Positions 58,501 to 64,000 of a stretch of 64,000 bases of DNA are shown piece after piece. The position numbers and the translations under genes were made by a program. The notes beneath the pieces were generated by a model, which worked only from the letters and a program-made list of their open reading frames with translations, ran no database searches and was not told where the DNA came from. Within the stretch, counting starts at the first letter, position 1. Each line of letters begins with the position of its first letter. Location of the stretch: the NCBI GenBank assembly GCA_016785225.1, contig JAFBJZ010000344.1, positions 2,543,501 to 2,607,500 of the forward strand, read 5' to 3'. Source of the DNA: Psettodes erumei (lineage: Eukaryota; Chordata; Actinopteri; Pleuronectiformes; Psettodidae).

Positions 58501-61500
58501 ATGATTTTTTAATCTATCATAAGTTATTTTATTCATTTAACTGCATTTGGGAAAACCTGGAGCTAATTTGGTAAATTTGGCCAAATTAAATGCTGCTGCT
58601 TCCCAGCACTAATGCTTATTTTACAAAGGCACAGTTTAGGCCAAAGACAGTTTGAATGCAAAGCCATCTTCATTTCCTGCGAATAAGACATGTTGAAAAT
58701 GGCACAGAGAGGATCAGAAGAGGCAGCTCTGTGATCAGCCCTTGCGCCCCACAGGGGGATTAGTGTGGAGAAAATAAAGAGATGGATAAACAGAGGGGAG
58801 CGGTGAAGGGAGGCTGGTGGGGGGGGATTCACAGCTCTGTAACAAAGAGGCTCACTCTCCTCAACACAAAGGGGATAAATAAGTGAAAAGCTCGTCATAA
58901 TTACAATACATCTAGGCCTTCACCGTGGCTCTGTGCAGGCCTTGCACATGCCTCAGGAAATACCACCGCATATCTGCAGACAGCATGTTTTCCAAAATTT
59001 CGTGAAGATAGTGCAGCAAACTTAGTGATAAGAGTCATGGTGTAAGATGATTGCATTAAGATTTCAGTTTAGCTACCCATATCAGACATTATCAGCACAT
59101 ACAAGACTTGAGAATAGACATAAAGGGATGATCCTACCTATATTCAGATGGACACTGTACTTCCCCAGCACTAGAGGAGGGTTAAAGAGATCGACAGATT
59201 TGCATGAGTAGAAAAAAACACACACACACAAAACAGTAACATCACAGACAATTAATTAAATCCAGGGTCAAACATGAAAAACAAAAACATGCACGCATGT
59301 TGCGTCAAAAAACAAAGTCAACACAGCATTGCAAAGCAAAGCTCTTCAACTGGGAACATGAAACATGAGCATAACCTTGATGTGTTGACTCAGGTTAAAC
59401 ATTAAGTCTCGCTCATTTGTAACTGAATAAACTGACTTGTGTACTGTTTTGATCATCTGGACAGCTTTTTGGTACACATTGACTAAAAGAGCAATTTGGA
59501 ATCATGTTCGACTACACCATTACAGACAACTCCAGTTCACGGAGCTTTACAGCAGGAAACGCAGGATGTAGCTGCACTTAACCTGTCTGCAAAACCTGCA
59601 ACAATATGCCAGTTTCCATGCTATTTGTATTCCGTCAATTGTTTGACAGCTGCTTTGTGGATTAATTGGTGATGCTTGCAGTATTTTCTAGTTTTCTCAC
59701 TGTCACCAAAACCTTAGAAAAGTAAATTGCATTTGTCTGTCTGTATTTTCAACTTCCCCGCCTCATCTGTGGCATTCAGCATCAAGCTCAGTTTATTTAA
59801 GACACACATTTTAAAAAGACCTCAAAGTTTTTTACTAATTTACCTGTTATATCTTGCTTGTCTTGTGTACATGTCCGTACACATACAGTCAGGTGAAAAA
59901 AGCAAGTTGTGGTTTTATGGGGAGTTTCATGCTGGAAGTTTTTCTTGGCCAGGCCCAGGGTGGGGGAATTTCAGTGTGAACAGAGCAAAGTTAGCCGTTT
60001 CCCTCGACCTCTAGTCTTTATCACTAACGTTATATTTAGCATACAGACATGAAAGTGGTATTGATCTTCTCATAGAGCTTTCAGCAAGAAAGCAAAGGAG
60101 CCTGTTTCCCAAACTGTTACTTTAATGCAGCCAAGAAGTCGAGATGTGTCCTACAGTTTGAATTGAGTTTCTTCAGTACTGAGTACTTCTCCATGCTCAA
60201 ACTATTAACAATAAACTCAACAAATGACGTCATGGTGAAGTCATTCTTCAAGAATGAGTAGAATTTCACATGTACAATAAGTGCACATGTGTTATTCATC
60301 ATGTACTCACGGTTGAGCAGGCCCAGCTGCAGCAGAGATGCCAGTGCAGTGATGATCATGAACATGAGAAGGCCACCCCGCCGGCCCATCAGACCCACTG
60401 CCGGGCACAGCGCCATGCAGGATGCCACTGCGATGCCCGCCATGGTGTAATAGTCTGCATAGAAGTTATGGAACATGGTGGTTTCCTGGGCTTCAGGGTC
60501 CATCATGCTGCGAGCAAAGCAGTGGTGGATCCCATAGCCGGTTAGCCTGCATAAAGAACCCACAGAGGGAGAGGCAGTGAAGTAAAAACAAATATCTGAG
60601 CTAACGGGCTAAATTAGAAGATACTGGACAGGAGGCCTTGTGGTTGATAGGATGGAATTGAACCATGTTGCTTGAGGTGATTCTAAGTGGACACAGGGGC
60701 AACACATTTCCTGACATGGAGAATCTGACTGTTTAATTTTCTGATTTTTTTCAGTGAAGAGAGAGGTGGCAAATTCATTGCTGGCCCTGGTGGATAGAAA
60801 TTGTGAAGATATGAAGAAACGGAGAAAGTAGTTACAAGCAAATCCAAAAGATGATGATGTTGGGTGGAGAGTGAAGAGTAAAAGGGGCAATATCATGTTT
60901 GCTCTCATTGCAAAGTACTTTAACATATATAAACACTGGCTCAGTGACACACAAAGCACACACCCCAAAAGCATACACTAAAAACTGCAAGCAAACACTC
61001 ACACCCTTTCTCCCGCTTGTCTACTGTTTCACGAGGACACAGCTCATGTAAAATTTATGCTGACTTCTGGAGTCAGGGACACGGTGCACTGATGCAGAGC
61101 TAAAGCCAGGTTTGCCCAGCTGGGGATGAGGTCTCAGACGGAGAGAGGAGGAGAGATCCCGCTGGAGAAAGAAAGTAAGAGCAGCACAAATGTGGAAGAA
61201 CAAAAAGCATCGAGGCCCACTGATCGATGCTGTATCGAGCCTCCAGGTTAATCGTGGCTTCTTAACTGTACAAAATGGCGCGCCTGACTGGCATTGCCTC
61301 GCCCCACACTCACACACACGCAAGCACCAGCGCACATTTCCCTTTTCTCTACCTCTCTGCTTCCTGATTCTCCCTCATATCTTGGCAGCTTGTCAGTACT
61401 ATATGTCCAAACTGTTTTCCAAGTACTAAAAAGTAAGAAAGACTTACGAGTTGACGCAGAGCACAACAATATTCTTCCACAGGTTTCTGGTCCCGACCAT

Positions 61501-63657
61501 TTTCACGATACACGTCTTTTTGGGTTTCTTTTGAAGAGCTCGCTGCAGTTCTGTAAACAAGCAAACATGTTTGTCTTATGGCCTGGTCAAGTATGTGACT
61601 CTTGAGCATGATTTCAATAGAAATGTTAGTGTTTATATAGAGTCGAGCAACACAAAAGATGGTCATTTTGAATCGTTTAAAGTGCAATAAAACACAGTAG
61701 TTTCTTTTGGACACTTGGTGACTTCAAAGGCATTAATACACTTTTTCAGGTCTTTATTATTCCTATGTTGTAGCATCCCTCCCTACAGTAATATCTGTAC
61801 ATATTACGTAGTTTTCAAAAAAAAAAATATATATATATATAATTATAAATGTTGTAATAATAATAATTGTAAAATTTTACCTAAAACTATCAAACTATAA
61901 TAACCTTCAAATTTTAAATAGCATAAATTACAATCAATAAAATTCACTGGAATTTTTAATAGCAATTTAAATTAATCTATCCCAAAGATGTTTTACACTT
62001 TTGTTTTCAGAAAATAAGGGTCAAAAATGCCTATGGAGCAAAGAGTAACAGTATATGTGCTGCAATATTTATTTGCTTATTTGCCAATGATTCCAAAATA
62101 TCTATGATAAATAAAATGCAACAGAATATTTAAAATATATTACATATATCAAATATATCTATAACGCAACACCAGTTTCTGTTTTCTTGTCTGCCAACTG
62201 CCTAAACCCATTCCAGTATATGTGTAATAAATTAATCAGCTGACATGGACACCCTTGATATAGTGTATCCAGACAAAATTCCATATTTGATAATGAGAAT
62301 TCATCCTACACTCCTAGTCTCCCACTGCTTTGCAACACAGGTAAAGCTCACAGAAGAACAGGAACAGTTCTTCACAGAGCCACGCCCAGGAACTGCAGCT
62401 GATTTCTGACATTGCAAACACTTTGTGTTTTGGTATCGGACTGGGGGTTGCCCTGGAAACACACCTCTGCTTTGTGATACTGTGCGTTTATGCCAACTCA
62501 GGGCATGTGACAGCATACCACACCATCGTCTCAAGGTTATCTCTGACTGTGTCACTCAGACTTTCCAGTGATCCCCTGGCTTAGCTACAAACCTCTGAGT
62601 AAGACTATCTCTACTGAGATCAATGCATATTACTTCACTCACTTTACAAAGATGATCTAATCAGTAGTTAACACGTGTATTTTTCATGTCTCAACACTTG
62701 AAAACATTCCTCAACTCCTCTTCCATTGTACCACACAGTAAGGACATTGAGTGCCACACATTATATTTATTGCAGAGCCCTTGAAATAGGAAATATTACA
62801 GTAAAGGTTTGGGGCAGCCAGTTACTATAAAAAACAAGAGAGGATAAATTAACTTCTGAGGCAATGTACTTTCCTCAGTGCTGCATCAGCACATGTCCGA
62901 GTTCTAAAAAAGTGCAGTCAATTTCACGCTGAGTGGTTCCTCTTTTTTCTCAGTGGTGGAGCTGTTTGTTCCAAAATGTATTGATAATTTTCGTAAGAGG
63001 TGCCCCGCAAAGTACAGAAAAACATATACCACACCAAATGGCACGGTTTAGGGCATATGGTGATACATAATATGCCATAACTTTTGACAGCAACACAGCT
63101 CTGCCTGGTCTTTGCCTCCAGCAGGTCCTCTGAGCGCAGACATTAACATTTCACCTTGGGTCAGAGTGCCTGACCTGCGTCCATCTGCCGTCTGTACACC
63201 ATCATGTCAGCTCATGTCCACCCACCCAGGGTATAATGAAATTAATGAACACTCTAGAGTGTCATAATATATTGCTCAACATCCACTGCTACCTTTGGGG
63301 TGGCATGTTACTATGGCAACAAGACAGGAAATAGATATAACCTTGTCGATCTCGCTTATTTAGGAAAGCACATCTGGGGATACTACTACACACCCTGCTC
63401 TACAAAAAAAAGAAAAAAAAGAGTAGACATCACTACAAATACATACAGACAAAATGACTAATGTGATGACAAATACAGTAATAATAATATCAAATTAAAA
63501 CACAGCCTTTAATTGGAGAATGTATATACCTGTGAGGATGTTATCTGTGTCAAGTTCCATGTTCACTCGATTTTTCTTTGCGATGTGTCCCATGATCCAC
63601 TTGGAGCGGCAGTATTGCTGAGTGGCCAGCAACCAACGCAGTGACTCAGGGAAGATC
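55575..63657 (-). CDS. slc22a23: slc22a23 orphan MFS transporter, last six exons (5' end outside window)
   Basis: Orphan member of the SLC22 organic-ion transporter family (major facilitator fold, plasma membrane); the substrate is not established. Exons seen, 5' to 3': 63657-63530, 61550-61448, 60546-60311, 59171-59139, 57821-57698, 57117-55575. Phases agree at every junction. Peptides include IFPESLRWLLATQQY, LQRALQKKPKK, LTGYGIHHCFARSMM, MGRRGGLLMFMIITALASLL, GKYSVHLNI (a 33-nt exon), NKNFSIAFSIIGMFSSHAV, FFCAEITPTVIR, GLGLVLASAGFGMLTAPIM and YTRQPLLPPRKPGEQRLLL. These match SLC22A23 in order and distinguish it from transport-competent SLC22 members. The protein does not stop after the usual short tail: about 400 further residues rich in Pro, Ser, Thr and Asp follow before the stop at 55575. 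The exon at 57821 has an alternative AG at 57817, rejected on phase. The gene continues beyond 63657 and no further exon is seen up to 64000. Confidence 0.93.
59765..60030 (+). repeat. Teleost dispersed repeat in slc22a23 intron
   Basis: Words such as CTCAGTTTATTTAAGACACA, TACATGTCCGTACACATACA and TAGCCGTTTCCCTCGACCTC then TAGTCTTTAT recall a common fish repeat ending 'GCTGTTTCCCCCTGTTTCCAGTCTTTATG'. Diverged copy; class not assigned. Confidence 0.45.
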
Positions 63658-64000
63658 CTATCAAAAGACAGGTTGGGGGTTGTCCTTGTTAATATGGCAT
63701 AAAAAATTAGTCAAAATGAACTCAGTCCTTGAATTCTCACTTCATCGGGGTTAGTAGTACTAACTTTGCTAAGCAGCAGCACATTTCTCGTGTAAACCCA
63801 AAACGAGCTAACATTATAAGCTGTATCCTGATCAGGAAATCACACATGAACACACCATGTACAAGTGCCAGGATCTCAAGTTAACCTGAATCCTTTTAAA
63901 GTGGGAGTAACAAATTAACACATGACATGACATCCATGTCCTTTGATTTCATTTGCTACGCTCTGTTCTCTTGTAGTTGTATCACGTTTTGTTGCACATG

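Overview
This is a vertebrate, almost certainly teleost fish, nuclear window. The evidence is compact split genes with GT-AG introns, many long (CA/TG)n tracts, and several dispersed repeats of kinds common in teleost genomes. Four protein-coding genes can be read with confidence, and all lie in the right-hand 37 kb.

Layout. Bases 1 to about 26.7 kb hold no gene that I can support. This stretch is GC-variable, full of microsatellites and homopolymers, and contains short AT-rich islands that look like conserved non-coding (enhancer-type) DNA. Two islands carry striking inverted repeats (22.7 kb and 24.0 kb). At 26840-33183 (minus) is a complete 16-exon desmocollin (dsc2l-like, 899 aa). It is head to head, across 3.4 kb, with a complete 14-exon desmoglein (dsg2-like, 1083 aa) at 36615-43462 (plus). 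At 47441-51211 (minus) is a complete 4-exon beta-tubulin (449 aa, tubb2-like). At 55575-63657 (minus) are the last six exons of the orphan MFS transporter slc22a23, whose 5' end lies beyond the window.

How the genes relate. The desmocollin and desmoglein are the two adhesive cadherins of the desmosome. Both end in near-identical plakoglobin-binding segments. Many of their exons have the same length, as expected for ancient tandem paralogues, and the divergent order matches the mammalian DSC/DSG cluster. The tubulin plus slc22a23 pair corresponds to the human 6p25 TUBB2-SLC22A23 neighbourhood, so the window joins two syntenic blocks that are separate in humans.

Most notable observations: (1) the desmoglein goes straight from signal peptide to the mature Trp2 N-terminus, with no prodomain or furin site, while its desmocollin neighbour keeps both; (2) slc22a23 carries a roughly 400-residue Pro/Ser/Thr/Asp-rich C-terminal extension, absent from the human protein as I know it; (3) a nested GATA-containing inverted repeat sits in a candidate conserved element at 23.9-24.1 kb; (4) an AATAAA signal sits in the loop of a perfect 13-bp hairpin downstream of the desmoglein. 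Exon boundaries were read by eye from splice signals and reading-frame continuity, and the total coding lengths close in frame in the three complete genes.
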